Source: an uncultured Gammaproteobacteria bacterium (GTDB lineage: Bacteria; Pseudomonadota; Gammaproteobacteria; Steroidobacterales; GCA-2729495). From it: a stretch of 64,000 nucleotides of DNA. The notes under the pieces were generated by a model. It did no database searches. It was not told the origin of the DNA and saw only the letters and a program-made list of their open reading frames with translations. The stretch is taken from the NCBI GenBank assembly GCA_937921935.1, contig CAKZWQ010000007.1:1-64000 (forward strand), in the 5' to 3' direction. Position numbers and translations under genes: made by a program. This document shows positions 39,398-49,689 of the stretch, one piece after another; position 1 is the stretch's first letter, and each line of letters starts with the position of its first letter.

Positions 39398-39718
39398 ATG
39401 CCCCGCATTACCTATTTCGATACCGCTGGAACGCGGCATGATCTGGACTTGCCCGTGGGCAGTACGGTCATGGAAGGGGCTATCGACAACGGTGTGGCCG
39501 GCCTGATCGCCGAGTGCGGCGGCGCCTGCGCTTGTGCCACCTGTCATGTCTACGTCGAAGCTGAGTGGTTGGGGCGACTGACTCCCATGCAGGACATGGA
39601 AGATGCCATGCTTGACGCGGCTAGCTCCCGTCAGCCCAACAGCCGACTGAGTTGCCAGCTGGAAGTGTCAGATGAGCTCAATGGTCTGACCGTGCATATC
39701 GCTCCCAACGAGAGCTAG
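39398..39718 (+). CDS. 2Fe-2S ferredoxin
   Basis: CGGACACATCHVYV; SRLSCQLEVSDELNGL. Confidence 0.92.
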   Translation: MPRITYFDTAGTRHDLDLPVGSTVMEGAIDNGVAGLIAECGGACACATCHVYVEAEWLGRLTPMQDMEDAMLDAASSRQPNSRLSCQLEVSDELNGLTVHIAPNES

Positions 39719-39726
39719 ACGCGACC

Positions 39727-40608
39727 ATGCAGCTGGTCACAATTGACAGTCGTGAAGTTGCCGGACGACCCGGCATCATTACAGCTGGCGGCGACATTCT
39801 GGATCTGGTGTCAGCCCCCAGTACCCTGGAAGAAGCGCAGTGGATTCCGCACTCGGTAGTCAGCGTGCTGGCCGCAGGCGAAGAAGGCAAAGAGCATGTT
39901 GCGCGCCTGCTTCAAGCCGCCGCCGGCGCTGACCAGCAAAGTCTTCGTGATGCGGGGGTTTTGCTGCCCTTTGGCCAGACTCGGCTAATGGCGCCGGTGC
40001 GTCGACCCGGCCTGGTGCTGGTCACTGAGCGGGATCAGGCTGGCCCCGGCGAACCGGATCCGGTCGCCTACATCAAAAGTCCCAACACCGTTATTGGCCA
40101 TGGTGCGCAGGCCAGTATTCCGTGGGGCACGGCGGACGGCGTGCTCGTCAGGCCGCTGCTCGGGATTGTCCTCAGTCGGCCCATCCATCGGGCCAGCGAG
40201 GCCCAGGCGGCTCAAGCCATCGCCGCGTATACCCTGCTATTCGATCTGTCGCGCCCCCATCCGGCGATGGGCGAACCGGCCGCGGTGTGGCGCAGCTATC
40301 TGGACAGCAAGCAATTTCCCGGTGCCTGTCCTGTTGGGCCGGGCTTGATCACCGCGGATGAATTTTCCGAGTCCGCCGGGCTTGGTTTCAGCATGAACGG
40401 TGTGGGCGTCAACAACAGCGCTTGCGAGCTTTCGCGTTTGCCGGCCCTGCTGGCCGGCCTGTCCGGCCGCTATGGGTTCAGACCCGGCGATATGGTGGGG
40501 GTGGATATCGGCCTTGCCCAGGCAGAGCAGCGCCGCTATCAGGACGGGGATGAACTGAGCCTGGATCTGGATGGCAAGATGCGGCTTGAGACCCAACTGA
40601 GGATGTGA
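39727..40608 (+). CDS. Fumarylacetoacetate hydrolase family protein
   Basis: MAPVRRPGLVLV; YIKSPNTVIGHGAQASIP; FSMNGVGVNNSA; C-terminal GDMVGVDIGLAQ. Confidence 0.75.
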   Translation: MQLVTIDSREVAGRPGIITAGGDILDLVSAPSTLEEAQWIPHSVVSVLAAGEEGKEHVARLLQAAAGADQQSLRDAGVLLPFGQTRLMAPVRRPGLVLVTERDQAGPGEPDPVAYIKSPNTVIGHGAQASIPWGTADGVLVRPLLGIVLSRPIHRASEAQAAQAIAAYTLLFDLSRPHPAMGEPAAVWRSYLDSKQFPGACPVGPGLITADEFSESAGLGFSMNGVGVNNSACELSRLPALLAGLSGRYGFRPGDMVGVDIGLAQAEQRRYQDGDELSLDLDGKMRLETQLRM

Positions 40609-40665
40609 CTTCCTGCCGGCGGGTTGGTGCCTGTTGCTGTTTGCCGGCGCTGCTATGCTCAGCGC

Positions 40666-41331
40666 ATGTCTAATCAAACTCTGGCTCTGGATGATCGTCT
40701 TTACGATTACCTGTTAGGGGTGTCCCTGCGGGAAGACCCGATTCTGGCGCGTCTGCGCGCCGAAACTTCGGCGCTACCTGAAGCCAATATGCAGATTGCT
40801 CCGGAGCAGGGCCAGTTCATGGCCTTGCTGGCGAAACTGATGGGCGCGCGTCGCTGCCTGGAGGTAGGCACCTTCACGGGCTACAGCGCCCTGGCAATCG
40901 CCCAGGCCTTGCCGGCGGACGGGCAGCTCATTGCCCTGGACGTCAGTGAGCAGTGGACGAGCATCGCTCGCCGCTACTGGGCCGAGGCCGGAGTCGCCGA
41001 GCGTATTGACCTGCGCCTGGGCCCGGCTGCCGACACGATGCATCGCCTGCTCGATACCCGTCAGGGTGAAAGCTTTGATTTCATTTTTGTTGATGCCGAC
41101 AAGACAGGTTATCGCGCTTATTGTGGCCTGGCGCTGGAGCTTTTGCGGCCGGGCGGCTTGTTGTTGCTGGATAACGTCTTGTGGGGCGGCCGGGTGATTG
41201 ACCCGGCGATTAACGACCCTGACACACGCGCCATTCGTGAACTTAACGAATGGCTGTATCAGGAAGAGCGGGTGGACTTATCTCTGGTGCCTATCGGCGA
41301 TGGTCTGACCCTGGCGCGAAAGCTGGCTTGA
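40666..41331 (+). CDS. Class I SAM-dependent O-methyltransferase
   Basis: CLEVGTFTGYSALAIAQALPADGQLIALDVSEQW; FIFVDADKTGY; LLLLDNVLWGGRV. Confidence 0.93.
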   Translation: MSNQTLALDDRLYDYLLGVSLREDPILARLRAETSALPEANMQIAPEQGQFMALLAKLMGARRCLEVGTFTGYSALAIAQALPADGQLIALDVSEQWTSIARRYWAEAGVAERIDLRLGPAADTMHRLLDTRQGESFDFIFVDADKTGYRAYCGLALELLRPGGLLLLDNVLWGGRVIDPAINDPDTRAIRELNEWLYQEERVDLSLVPIGDGLTLARKLA

Positions 41332-41344
41332 GCCCCGGGCCTTA

Positions 41345-42172
41345 TCAGGCGCCCAGTTCCAGGATCTCGCCCGCCGGGCCCCTCAGGCAGCTGCTTTGCT
41401 CGCTGCCAAAGCTCACGATAGCAATGCCCGAAGGCAAACCGCCGTCAGGTGCAGGCCTGGCCGCCGCCGCGCCAGGCATTTCATCCAGTTCAATCAGGCT
41501 CTGGCCGTCCAGAGGCAGGGCAGCAATGGGATAGCGATGTTCAGGGGACAGACCGAATGCCGCTGACATCCCTTTGACCCGCGATTCCATCACCGGGGCG
41601 CGCGGCAGGCCGAAGCGATCCGCATAAAAGGCCTGCAAGTCTTCCATCACGGGGCCGCCCAGAATAACGATGAAGGTTCGGTCAACGTCGCAGCGCGGCG
41701 CGGGGACGTCCAGCCCGGGCACGGGCTTCTTGAACTCCGTCAGGTAAAGCAATTCGCCCCCCGGACCCAGTACCTGCATGGCGCGGATGTCTTCACTGAA
41801 AGACAGATCCTGGGGCTCACCGACGATCTGGAAGCCGGAGCCGCTGAGCCGCTCGGCCAGGGCATCAACATTGCGCACAATCAGTTCCGCCGCATTCCAG
41901 CCAAAGCTCGCGAAGGGTAGGTAGTCAGACGCCACCGGACCCTGGATAACGCGAAAAACAAAATCATCAGCGGCTTGCGGGGCCAGGCTGATCCAGGCTG
42001 ATCCGGCTACGGCCGGGGCATCCCAGGTCTTCGCCTGGGCGGCAGATACCGTTCCGGAATCGATCTGGCGGTAATCCAGAAACTCAGCGTAGAGGGCAGC
42101 CACGGCCGCCAGGTCAGGCGCCGTAAAGGTGACCGCGGTAATCGGCCCGAAGGGAGAGACAGTGTCGACCAT
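41345..42172 (-). CDS. VOC (glyoxalase/bleomycin resistance) family protein
   Basis: Two repeats such as ITAVTFTAPDLAAVAALYAEFLDYRQI and LAERLSGSGFQIVGEPQDL...IRAMQVLGPGGELLYLTEF. Confidence 0.75.
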   Translation of the reverse strand: MVDTVSPFGPITAVTFTAPDLAAVAALYAEFLDYRQIDSGTVSAAQAKTWDAPAVAGSAWISLAPQAADDFVFRVIQGPVASDYLPFASFGWNAAELIVRNVDALAERLSGSGFQIVGEPQDLSFSEDIRAMQVLGPGGELLYLTEFKKPVPGLDVPAPRCDVDRTFIVILGGPVMEDLQAFYADRFGLPRAPVMESRVKGMSAAFGLSPEHRYPIAALPLDGQSLIELDEMPGAAAARPAPDGGLPSGIAIVSFGSEQSSCLRGPAGEILELGA

Positions 42173-42182
42173 GGCAGATGCC

Positions 42183-43397
42183 TCAGATGATGCCGCGGTC
42201 CAGGAGATCGCTTATGCGGTCTTCGCTCATGCCCAGCAACTGCGCATAGATCTCGGCGTTATGTTCCCCGAGTTCCGGGCCGGGTCGATGCACGCCGCCC
42301 GGCGTGGCGGACAGCTTCGGTGCAACGTTCTGCATCCGCAGTTCACCGAACTTGGGATGCAGGGTGGTGATGATGGCTTCGCGGGCACGGAAATGCGCAT
42401 CTTCGAGCATCTCGGGTGCCCGGTAGATTTTTCCTGAGGGAATCCCTGATTCTTCCATCATCTTTTCCAGCTCGTCGGCATTCTGGGTCCGGGTCCAGGT
42501 GGCAACCTTGTCATCCAGTTCGACCTGGTGGGCCCCACGAGCCGAGTGGGTTGCATAGCGTGCATCCTCGGCGAGTTCCGGCTGGCCCATGGCCTCGGCA
42601 AGGCGACGGAACACCGTGTCCTGGTTGGCGGCGATCAGGATCATGCTGCCATCCTTGGTCGGGTAGACATTCGACGGGGCGACGTTGGGCAGGATTGAAC
42701 CCTGTCGTTCTCGCACATAGCCGGCCTTGTCATATTCCGTGACCAGGGACTCCATCATGTTCAGCACAGCTTCGTAGATGGCCGAATCAACCACCTGGCC
42801 TTCGCCGGTGCGCTCGCGATGGTGCAGGGCCATCATGCCGCCCAGACAGGCAAAGGTGGCAGCCAGGGAGTCACCAATACTGATGCCCATGCGGCTGGGC
42901 GGGGCGACAGGGTCCCCGCAGACATAGCGCAGGCCGCCCATGGATTCGCCGACGGCGCCGAAACCGGCACGTTTGGAATAGGGGCCCGTCTGGCCGAAGC
43001 CGGAGACACGAATCATGATCAGGCCCGGATTAATCTTCTTGAGCTCTTCGTAGGACAGGCCCCAGCGTTCCATCGTCCCGGGGCGGAAATTTTCCAGCAG
43101 GAAATCGGCCTTGGAGATCAGCTCCCGAGCCAACTCCTGTCCCTCGGATTCCCGCAGATTCATGGTCACCGACTTCTTGTTGCGGGCGATAACCGGCCAC
43201 CACAGGGACATGCCGTGGGCCTTTTCCTGGCCCCATTCGCGCATCGGATCACCCTGATTAGGGGGTTCGATCTTGATCACCTCGGCGCCGAAATCCCCCA
43301 TGAGCTGGCCGCAAAAGGGTCCGGCCAGGAGGGTGCCCATCTCCACCAGGCGCAGATCGGCCAGCGGCCCCGTGTTCGTTGGCTTTTCTGATGACAT
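42183..43397 (-). CDS. CaiB/BaiF family CoA transferase
   Basis: LRLVEMGTLLAGPFCGQLMGDFGAEVIKIEPPNQGDPMR; GPYSKRAGFGAVGESMGGL. Confidence 0.94.
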   Translation of the reverse strand: MSSEKPTNTGPLADLRLVEMGTLLAGPFCGQLMGDFGAEVIKIEPPNQGDPMREWGQEKAHGMSLWWPVIARNKKSVTMNLRESEGQELARELISKADFLLENFRPGTMERWGLSYEELKKINPGLIMIRVSGFGQTGPYSKRAGFGAVGESMGGLRYVCGDPVAPPSRMGISIGDSLAATFACLGGMMALHHRERTGEGQVVDSAIYEAVLNMMESLVTEYDKAGYVRERQGSILPNVAPSNVYPTKDGSMILIAANQDTVFRRLAEAMGQPELAEDARYATHSARGAHQVELDDKVATWTRTQNADELEKMMEESGIPSGKIYRAPEMLEDAHFRAREAIITTLHPKFGELRMQNVAPKLSATPGGVHRPGPELGEHNAEIYAQLLGMSEDRISDLLDRGII

Positions 43398-43588
43398 TCC
43401 TAAGCGTCTCCCTGGACTCTTTTCAGCAATCTGGACCCCGGCTGCTGGGTGCCGGGTGCCGCAAGGGGACCCCGGGCGACGATGCCCCGGGCCCGGTACG
43501 AGTGCGGCGGAATCAGCGTCGGCTTCGCGGTTGTCTCGCCGAACGACTGCTATACAATATCTGATTTTGACCCGACTTCAAGGTTCCC

Positions 43589-44521
43589 ATGGCCGACGAC
43601 AAGCGCCGCGTTTCTATCATCGAAGTAGGTCCGCGCGATGGACTCCAGAGCGAGCCGGAGATTCTCTCCACGGCCGCCAAGCTGGATTTTATACAGCGTG
43701 CCATTGATGCGGGTATCCGCCGGCTGGAAGTCACCAGTTTTGTGCATCCCAAGCGTGTGCCCCAGATGGCGGACGCCGAAGCGGTCATTGCTGGTCTGCC
43801 CAAGCGTGATGATGTCACGTATATCGGCCTGGTACTGAATCGCAAAGGCTTCGAGCGGGCGCGCGATGCCGGTATTGATGAGATCGGTATGGCGGTAGTG
43901 GCCAGCGATACCTACAACCAGCGCAATCAGGGTGTGCCAACCAGCGAGTCCATCAAGGCGTGGCTGGATATCGCCCGCGATGCCAAAGCCGCGGGTATGC
44001 GCGCTAATGTGATGGTTTCATCCGCCTTTGGTTGCCCCTTTGAGGGCGAAGTACCTTTGGCGCGAGTGCTTGAGATTGTCGACGAGGTAATGGCTGGCGA
44101 ACCGGTTGAGTTGGGCCTGGCGGACAGTATCGGTGTCGGCGTCCCGAGCCAGACGACGGAAATGATGCAGGCCGTGCGCGAGCGCGTGGCTAATACGCCG
44201 ATTCGCTGCCACTTCCACAATACGCGCAACACGGGCCTGGCTAACGCTTTCGCCGCGGTTGAAGCGGGCGTGAATTCGCTGGATGCCAGTATCGGCGGCA
44301 TTGGCGGTTGTCCGTTTGCCCCGGCGGCCACGGGCAATATCCCGACGGATGACCTGCTGTATATGCTGGATCGATCCGGCGTTGCGACCGGTGTGGATCT
44401 GCACAAGATTATCGAGACCAGTAATTGGCTGCAGGAAGCTTTGGGCAAAGCTGTCCCGGCGCTGCTGCCTAAAGCCGGTATTTTCCCGGAAGTTGCCGAA
44501 CAGTTTCGGGAAGCTAGCTGA
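43589..44521 (+). CDS. Hydroxymethylglutaryl-CoA lyase
   Basis: IIEVGPRDGLQSEPEILSTAAKLDFIQRAIDAGIRRLEVTSFVHPKRVPQMADAE; GIGGCPFAPAATGNIPTDDLLYML. Confidence 0.94.
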   Translation: MADDKRRVSIIEVGPRDGLQSEPEILSTAAKLDFIQRAIDAGIRRLEVTSFVHPKRVPQMADAEAVIAGLPKRDDVTYIGLVLNRKGFERARDAGIDEIGMAVVASDTYNQRNQGVPTSESIKAWLDIARDAKAAGMRANVMVSSAFGCPFEGEVPLARVLEIVDEVMAGEPVELGLADSIGVGVPSQTTEMMQAVRERVANTPIRCHFHNTRNTGLANAFAAVEAGVNSLDASIGGIGGCPFAPAATGNIPTDDLLYMLDRSGVATGVDLHKIIETSNWLQEALGKAVPALLPKAGIFPEVAEQFREAS

Positions 44522-44641
44522 CGCGTCCGCTCCGTCGGACCGCGCGAAAGAAGAAGATTTAAGACAATACAGACATGTCACCAGCGGGCCTGCGCGCCGG
44601 CCGGTGTTAATCAAGATAAAGCAGAAAGCTGAGGGAAGCTC

Positions 44642-46702
44642 ATGAGTTACCGTCTAGGCGTTGATGTAGGTGGTACGTTTACCGACCTGCTGTTGATCAG
44701 CGAGGAAACCGGTGAAACCTTCACCGCCAAGGTGCCTTCGACACCGGAAGATTCCTCTGTTGGCGTCCTGAATGGCGTTGCACGGATCTGTGAAGAGTCC
44801 GGCGTCGATCCGAAAAAAATCGGCCGCGTGATGCATGGTACGACGGTTGCGACCAACGCCGTCCTGCAGGGCAAGGGGGCAAAAGTTGGCCTGGTCACGA
44901 CCGAAGGCTACGAACAGACGCTGCAGGTTGCGCGTTCGTTTTGCCCCGGTGGCCTGGGCGGCTGGGTCACCTTCAACAAGAATCCGCTGCTCGCGCCGCT
45001 CGAATTGACGATCGGTGCAAGCGAGCGCATGGATGCCAACGGCAATGTCGTGCGTGAACTCGACGAGGAGGCCTTGCGCAAGAAACTGAAGACCTTGCAT
45101 GCCACCGGCGAGGTCGAGGCACTGACGATCTGTTTCGTGAACGCCTATATTAATGGCGATAACGAGCAGAAAGCCGCGGCAATTGCCCGCGAGGTTTTCG
45201 TCGACACGCCGATCTCGGTCTCCAGTGAAGTCGTGCCGGAAATGCAGGAATACGAGCGCACCGAAACGACGGTCATGAACTCGTACGTCCGCCCCGAAAT
45301 GCAGTTGTACATCGACAACCTGCAGCGCGCGCTGAACGAACGGATGGGCGACGACCTGCTGTTGTCCCTGCTGCGTTCCGACGGTGGCCTGGCGTCCGGC
45401 CGGTCTGCCGCCGATTCTCCGGTCAACATGCTCATGTCCGGCCCGGCGGGCGGCGTGACCGGTGCGATCTATTTCTGCAGTCGCGCCGGTTTCGACGATA
45501 TATTGACCTTCGACATGGGCGGCACGTCGACCGATGTCGCTCTGATTCAGAATTCCAAGGCCCGCGTGCGTCGCGAGACCTTCGTCGGCGACATCAAGGT
45601 TCGTGCGCCGTCAGTTGACGTACGCACGGTCGGTGCCGGTGGCGGCTCGATCGCCTTCGTGCCAGAGTTGACTGGCGCGCTGCGCGTCGGCCCGGAATCT
45701 GCGGGCGCGGTGCCCGGCCCGGCTGCTTATATGAAGGGCGGCGACAAGCCGACCGTCTGCGATGCTAACGTCGTACTAGGCTACCTGCCATCGGACGTGC
45801 AACTGGGCGGCAAGATGGAAATCTCCAAGGATGCCGCCGAGAAGGCCGTCCAGAGCATCGCAGAGCCGCTGGGCATCAGCATGCTCGAGGCCGCAGAAGG
45901 CATCATCAAGGTCGCTAACGAGGCGATGTTCGGCGCGTTGCGCCTCGTGTCGGTCGAGCAGGGCTATGATCCGCGCGACTTCGCGCTGGTCTGTTTCGGC
46001 GGCGCCGGGCCGTTGCATGGCAACGCAATGGGCATTCTGGCGGATGCCTGGCCGGTCATCATTCCGCCGGGTCCTGGCGTGCTGTGTGCGCGCGGTGATG
46101 CCACGACCACCGTGCAGGATGAAGCCACGCGCACCTACATCAAGATGGCTGAAGACGTGACCATGGAAGGGTTGCTGGCCGACCTTAAAGCCCTGGAGGA
46201 GCGTGCGGGCCAGTCGCTGATCGGTGACGGCATCGCCAAGGAAGATCACGTGGTCGTCTACCAGGCTGATATTCGTTACGCGGGCCAGGCATTTGAAATT
46301 ACGCTGGACTTCACCGAGGCCGAGCTCCACACGCGGGGCGTTGCGGTTATCACGGACCAGTTCGATGCAGAGCACGAGCAGCTGTTTAGTTTTAAGCTGA
46401 GTGACGGTCACGAAATCCTGATGATTCGTGCAGTCGTCAAGGCACGAGCGACGGAAATGGCTATGGCTAAGGTGGGCTCGGCGGAAGCCGAACTCAAGGA
46501 CTGCATCATTCATGAGTCGAAGTTCTACTATGACGGTGACTGGTACGATGCGCCGCTGTATGACCGCAACAAGCTACATGCGGGCATCGTTGTTCCCGGT
46601 CCGTCCATCGTGATGGAGATGGACTCGACCACGGTTATCCTGCCGGGACATGACGCCAAGGTTGATAAAGTCGGCAACCTGCTGATCAACCCGAGCAAGT
46701 AA
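44642..46702 (+). CDS. Hydantoinase/oxoprolinase family protein, HyuA-type
   Basis: YRLGVDVGGTFTDLLLI; MHGTTVATNAVLQGKGAKVGLVTTEGYEQTLQVAR; FDMGGTSTDVALI. Confidence 0.94.
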   Translation: MSYRLGVDVGGTFTDLLLISEETGETFTAKVPSTPEDSSVGVLNGVARICEESGVDPKKIGRVMHGTTVATNAVLQGKGAKVGLVTTEGYEQTLQVARSFCPGGLGGWVTFNKNPLLAPLELTIGASERMDANGNVVRELDEEALRKKLKTLHATGEVEALTICFVNAYINGDNEQKAAAIAREVFVDTPISVSSEVVPEMQEYERTETTVMNSYVRPEMQLYIDNLQRALNERMGDDLLLSLLRSDGGLASGRSAADSPVNMLMSGPAGGVTGAIYFCSRAGFDDILTFDMGGTSTDVALIQNSKARVRRETFVGDIKVRAPSVDVRTVGAGGGSIAFVPELTGALRVGPESAGAVPGPAAYMKGGDKPTVCDANVVLGYLPSDVQLGGKMEISKDAAEKAVQSIAEPLGISMLEAAEGIIKVANEAMFGALRLVSVEQGYDPRDFALVCFGGAGPLHGNAMGILADAWPVIIPPGPGVLCARGDATTTVQDEATRTYIKMAEDVTMEGLLADLKALEERAGQSLIGDGIAKEDHVVVYQADIRYAGQAFEITLDFTEAELHTRGVAVITDQFDAEHEQLFSFKLSDGHEILMIRAVVKARATEMAMAKVGSAEAELKDCIIHESKFYYDGDWYDAPLYDRNKLHAGIVVPGPSIVMEMDSTTVILPGHDAKVDKVGNLLINPSK

Positions 46703-46718
46703 GGGAGAGGAAAGCACA

Positions 46719-48590
46719 ATGACTGCCACAATTATCGAAACGAATGATATTCCTCTCAAGAAAGTTGAGGTCGAGGGCGTAACTGCCGACATTATCGAGA
46801 ACGCGCTGAAAAACGCCCGCATAGAGATGGACGCGGTCCTGTTTCGCACGGCGATGTCCCCGGGTATTCGCGAGCAGGGCGACTGCTTCCCGATGATCGC
46901 GAACAAAGAAGGCAAAATGATCGTCGGTCAGTTCGGGTCTTTCATCGGTCCGTTCATGGAGGCCTACAACGACGAGATCGAAGAGGGTGATGTCATCCTG
47001 ACAAACGATCCGTACATGTGTAACGCCGCCGTATCTCACCTGCCCGATTGGCTCGTGCTGGTGCCCGTGTTCAAGGATGGTCGGCACATCGCCTGGACGG
47101 CCATGTTCGGCCACATGTCCGATAACGGCGGCATGGTGCCGGGCTCGATTCCGATCGAAGCTACGACCGTCTACCAGGAAGGCATTCAGATTCCGCCGCT
47201 CAAACTCTACAAGAAAGGCGAGTTGCAGAGCGACATCCTTGAGCTGATTCTGCACAACGTTCGCACCTCGCAATGGAATCGCTTTGATCTGAACGCCTTG
47301 GTCGCCGCGTGTAACACCGCCGCCCGCCGCTGCGTCGAAATGGCGGACCGCTTCGGGGATGACGTGCTGTTCAGTGCGATGGATATCATGCTTGAGCGCA
47401 ACTACAACGCGATGAAGTTCATCATCCAGAACTTTATTCCGGAAGAGCCGCGCACCTTCGAGGATTACATCTGCGACGACGGCATGGGCATGGGGCCGTA
47501 TAAGATCAAGTGCAAGATGTGGCGAGAAGGCGACGTTGCGCATTTTGATTTCGACGGCACGGACCCGCAGGCACAGAGCTCGGTGAACTTCTACCTGAAC
47601 GAAGACATGTTCAAGATGTTCTTCGGCTCGTTCACCATCAACGTCGTTGACCCGCATATCGTGTTCAACGACGGCTTCTACGATCTGGTCGAGGTCAATA
47701 TTCCGGAAGGCACGCTGCTGAAGCCGAAGTTCCCGGCGGCAATCTCCGGGCGCACGCATGCCCTGGGACGAATTTTCGACGTCCTTGGCGCGTTGCTCGG
47801 CGCCGGGGCACCTGAGCAGATGCTCAACGCGGCCGGCTTCTCCGATTCGCCGCACCTGTTCTATTCGGGCTATGACAATCGCGACGGCAAGGACAACGAG
47901 TGGTTCCAGCTGTTCCAGATCGGTTTCGGCGGGGTCCCGGGCCGACCGGCCGGCGACGGTCCGGACGGTCACTCACTCTGGCCTGGTTTCACCAATGTGC
48001 CCAATGAGTTCATTGAGTCTTACTTCCCGCTGCGTATCGAGCGTTATGAGACGATTCCTGACTCGGGTGGTGCTGGCCTGCACCGCGGTGGTAATGGTCT
48101 CTGTGTGGCTTACCGCTTCCTGTCAGATGGCGACATTGCTATCCATGATGATCGCTGGCTGACCTATCCCTGGGGCGTCCTTGGCGGCCAGGTTGGCATG
48201 CGCTCGACCAAGCGACTGATTCGTACGGACGGCACTGAAGAATGGCTGCCGTCCAAGTGTGACGGTATCCATGTCAACGCGGGTGATTTGCTGCATTTCA
48301 ACACCTGGGGCGGTGGCGGCTGGGGTGATCCCCTGGAACGCGATCCGGCCCTGGTGCTGGCCGACGTGAATCGTAATCTGGCCACCGCCGACGGTGCCCG
48401 GGACTACGGTGTAGTGATCACTAACGGTGCGGTGGATGAGGCTGCGACCCAGTCTTTGCGGGCCCAGATGCGCACCAGTCGCGGTAGCGAGATCGGCGTC
48501 TTCAACTTCGGCCCGGGGATCGAAGAGATTCGTGACAATTGCGAAGCGGAGACGGGACTTAAGGCGCCTGAGAAACCGGTTTTCCGCTAG
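46719..48590 (+). CDS. Hydantoinase B/oxoprolinase family protein, HyuB-type
   Basis: MSPGIREQGDCFPMI; GDVILTNDPYMCN; HFDFDGTDPQAQSSVN; GGGGWGDPLERDP. Confidence 0.93.
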   Translation: MTATIIETNDIPLKKVEVEGVTADIIENALKNARIEMDAVLFRTAMSPGIREQGDCFPMIANKEGKMIVGQFGSFIGPFMEAYNDEIEEGDVILTNDPYMCNAAVSHLPDWLVLVPVFKDGRHIAWTAMFGHMSDNGGMVPGSIPIEATTVYQEGIQIPPLKLYKKGELQSDILELILHNVRTSQWNRFDLNALVAACNTAARRCVEMADRFGDDVLFSAMDIMLERNYNAMKFIIQNFIPEEPRTFEDYICDDGMGMGPYKIKCKMWREGDVAHFDFDGTDPQAQSSVNFYLNEDMFKMFFGSFTINVVDPHIVFNDGFYDLVEVNIPEGTLLKPKFPAAISGRTHALGRIFDVLGALLGAGAPEQMLNAAGFSDSPHLFYSGYDNRDGKDNEWFQLFQIGFGGVPGRPAGDGPDGHSLWPGFTNVPNEFIESYFPLRIERYETIPDSGGAGLHRGGNGLCVAYRFLSDGDIAIHDDRWLTYPWGVLGGQVGMRSTKRLIRTDGTEEWLPSKCDGIHVNAGDLLHFNTWGGGGWGDPLERDPALVLADVNRNLATADGARDYGVVITNGAVDEAATQSLRAQMRTSRGSEIGVFNFGPGIEEIRDNCEAETGLKAPEKPVFR

Positions 48591-48644
48591 GCAACGGTTC
48601 CGGTCAGGGCAGGCGCCAGTTGCCGGCTTCTGACCGGTTAATGC

Positions 48645-48680
48645 AAGTCCCGGCTGCGGACGAAGCCGGGACTTTTTCTT
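48645..48680 (+). terminator. Rho-independent terminator after hyuB-type gene (roughly bidirectional)
   Basis: aagtcccggct gcggacga agccgggactt tttctt. Confidence 0.88.
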
Positions 48681-48691
48681 GCCTGGAGAAT

Positions 48692-49516
48692 TTAGTCGGT
48701 GCCGGGCGCCGGCCCGGTGGGCGCTGAAACCAGGGCATCGTGTTCATGCTGGCTCAGGAACTCTTTGGCAATGCGCTGAGCCACGGCCAGTAACTTCGGC
48801 ACGAAGCGTTCCTCGGCATCCTCCACAGTAACCGCCGTGCTGGAGAAGCGAATGGTCAGCGTGGCGAGGAGCCGTTCCTCGGCAAGGATCGGCACGGACA
48901 TGCTGATTTCATCGGAGATACGACGCTTGCGTCGGGATACTGCGTAGCCCTGCTTGCGGGTCTCCACCAGGCTTTCATAAATCTTGTTCCGGTTCCGGGC
49001 CGGGCGATCAGCTTCACGTTTGGATTGTGCGAGCACCTCCATCAAGGTATCGCGCTGTTCTTTCGGGCAGAAGGCCAGGTAGGCCAGTCCGCTGGCCGAA
49101 CCCAGGATCGGCACGCGGAAGCCGGGGCCACGTTTCTCTACCGCCAGGGGGCTCTCGTGGTCAGTGGTCTGGCGGATAAGCATGGTGGCGCCGGACAGGG
49201 TGGCGATAGCCACGGGCCAGACCAGGTCGCGACATAACTCGTATATGTAGGGTCGCGCAATCTGCGTCACCCAGGCTTCATCATCGAAGCCGTCGCTCAA
49301 ACCGCGGACCATGATGGTCAGGCGATAGCGCTCATCGCTCTTGGCGCGATAGGCATAACCGGCGACGCACAGCGTCTCCAGAATTCTATAGGTCGTGGTC
49401 CGCGGCAGGTCGATGGCTGATGCCACCTCCGATACCGTGGCACCGTTGTGCTGGTTAAGTACGTGAAGAACTTCCAGTCCGCGCAGCAAGGCGCGAATGG
49501 GGCGGGTTGAGCTCAT
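48692..49516 (-). CDS. IclR family transcriptional regulator
   Basis: IRALLRGLEVLHVLNQHNGATVSEVASAIDLPRTTTYRILETLCVAGY. Confidence 0.93.
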   Translation of the reverse strand: MSSTRPIRALLRGLEVLHVLNQHNGATVSEVASAIDLPRTTTYRILETLCVAGYAYRAKSDERYRLTIMVRGLSDGFDDEAWVTQIARPYIYELCRDLVWPVAIATLSGATMLIRQTTDHESPLAVEKRGPGFRVPILGSASGLAYLAFCPKEQRDTLMEVLAQSKREADRPARNRNKIYESLVETRKQGYAVSRRKRRISDEISMSVPILAEERLLATLTIRFSSTAVTVEDAEERFVPKLLAVAQRIAKEFLSQHEHDALVSAPTGPAPGTD

Positions 49517-49544
49517 GCGTAGGGAGTTCCTGGAACGACCGACA

Positions 49545-49568
49545 AGCGGTCAATATTAGTCAACCGCT
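49545..49568. promoter_or_regulatory. Inverted repeat AGCGGT-N12-ACCGCT between the IclR gene and cytochrome genes
   Basis: agcggtcaatattagtcaaccgct in the divergent intergenic region. Confidence 0.45.
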
Positions 49569-49689
49569 CTGCGGATTCCAAGTGCCGCTGGGGACATAGC
49601 CGAAGTTCTTGCTATATCGCAGCGAGATGCAATTTACCCCTCTGGTGGCTACCATTCGCGCATCTTTAAGGGTGGGACAGGTTTTCCGG

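Noticed and set aside
44522-44560. Inverted repeat GTCCG-ctccgt-CGGAC after the HMG-CoA lyase gene as an intrinsic terminator
   Set aside because: No T-run follows; may just be GC-rich spacer.
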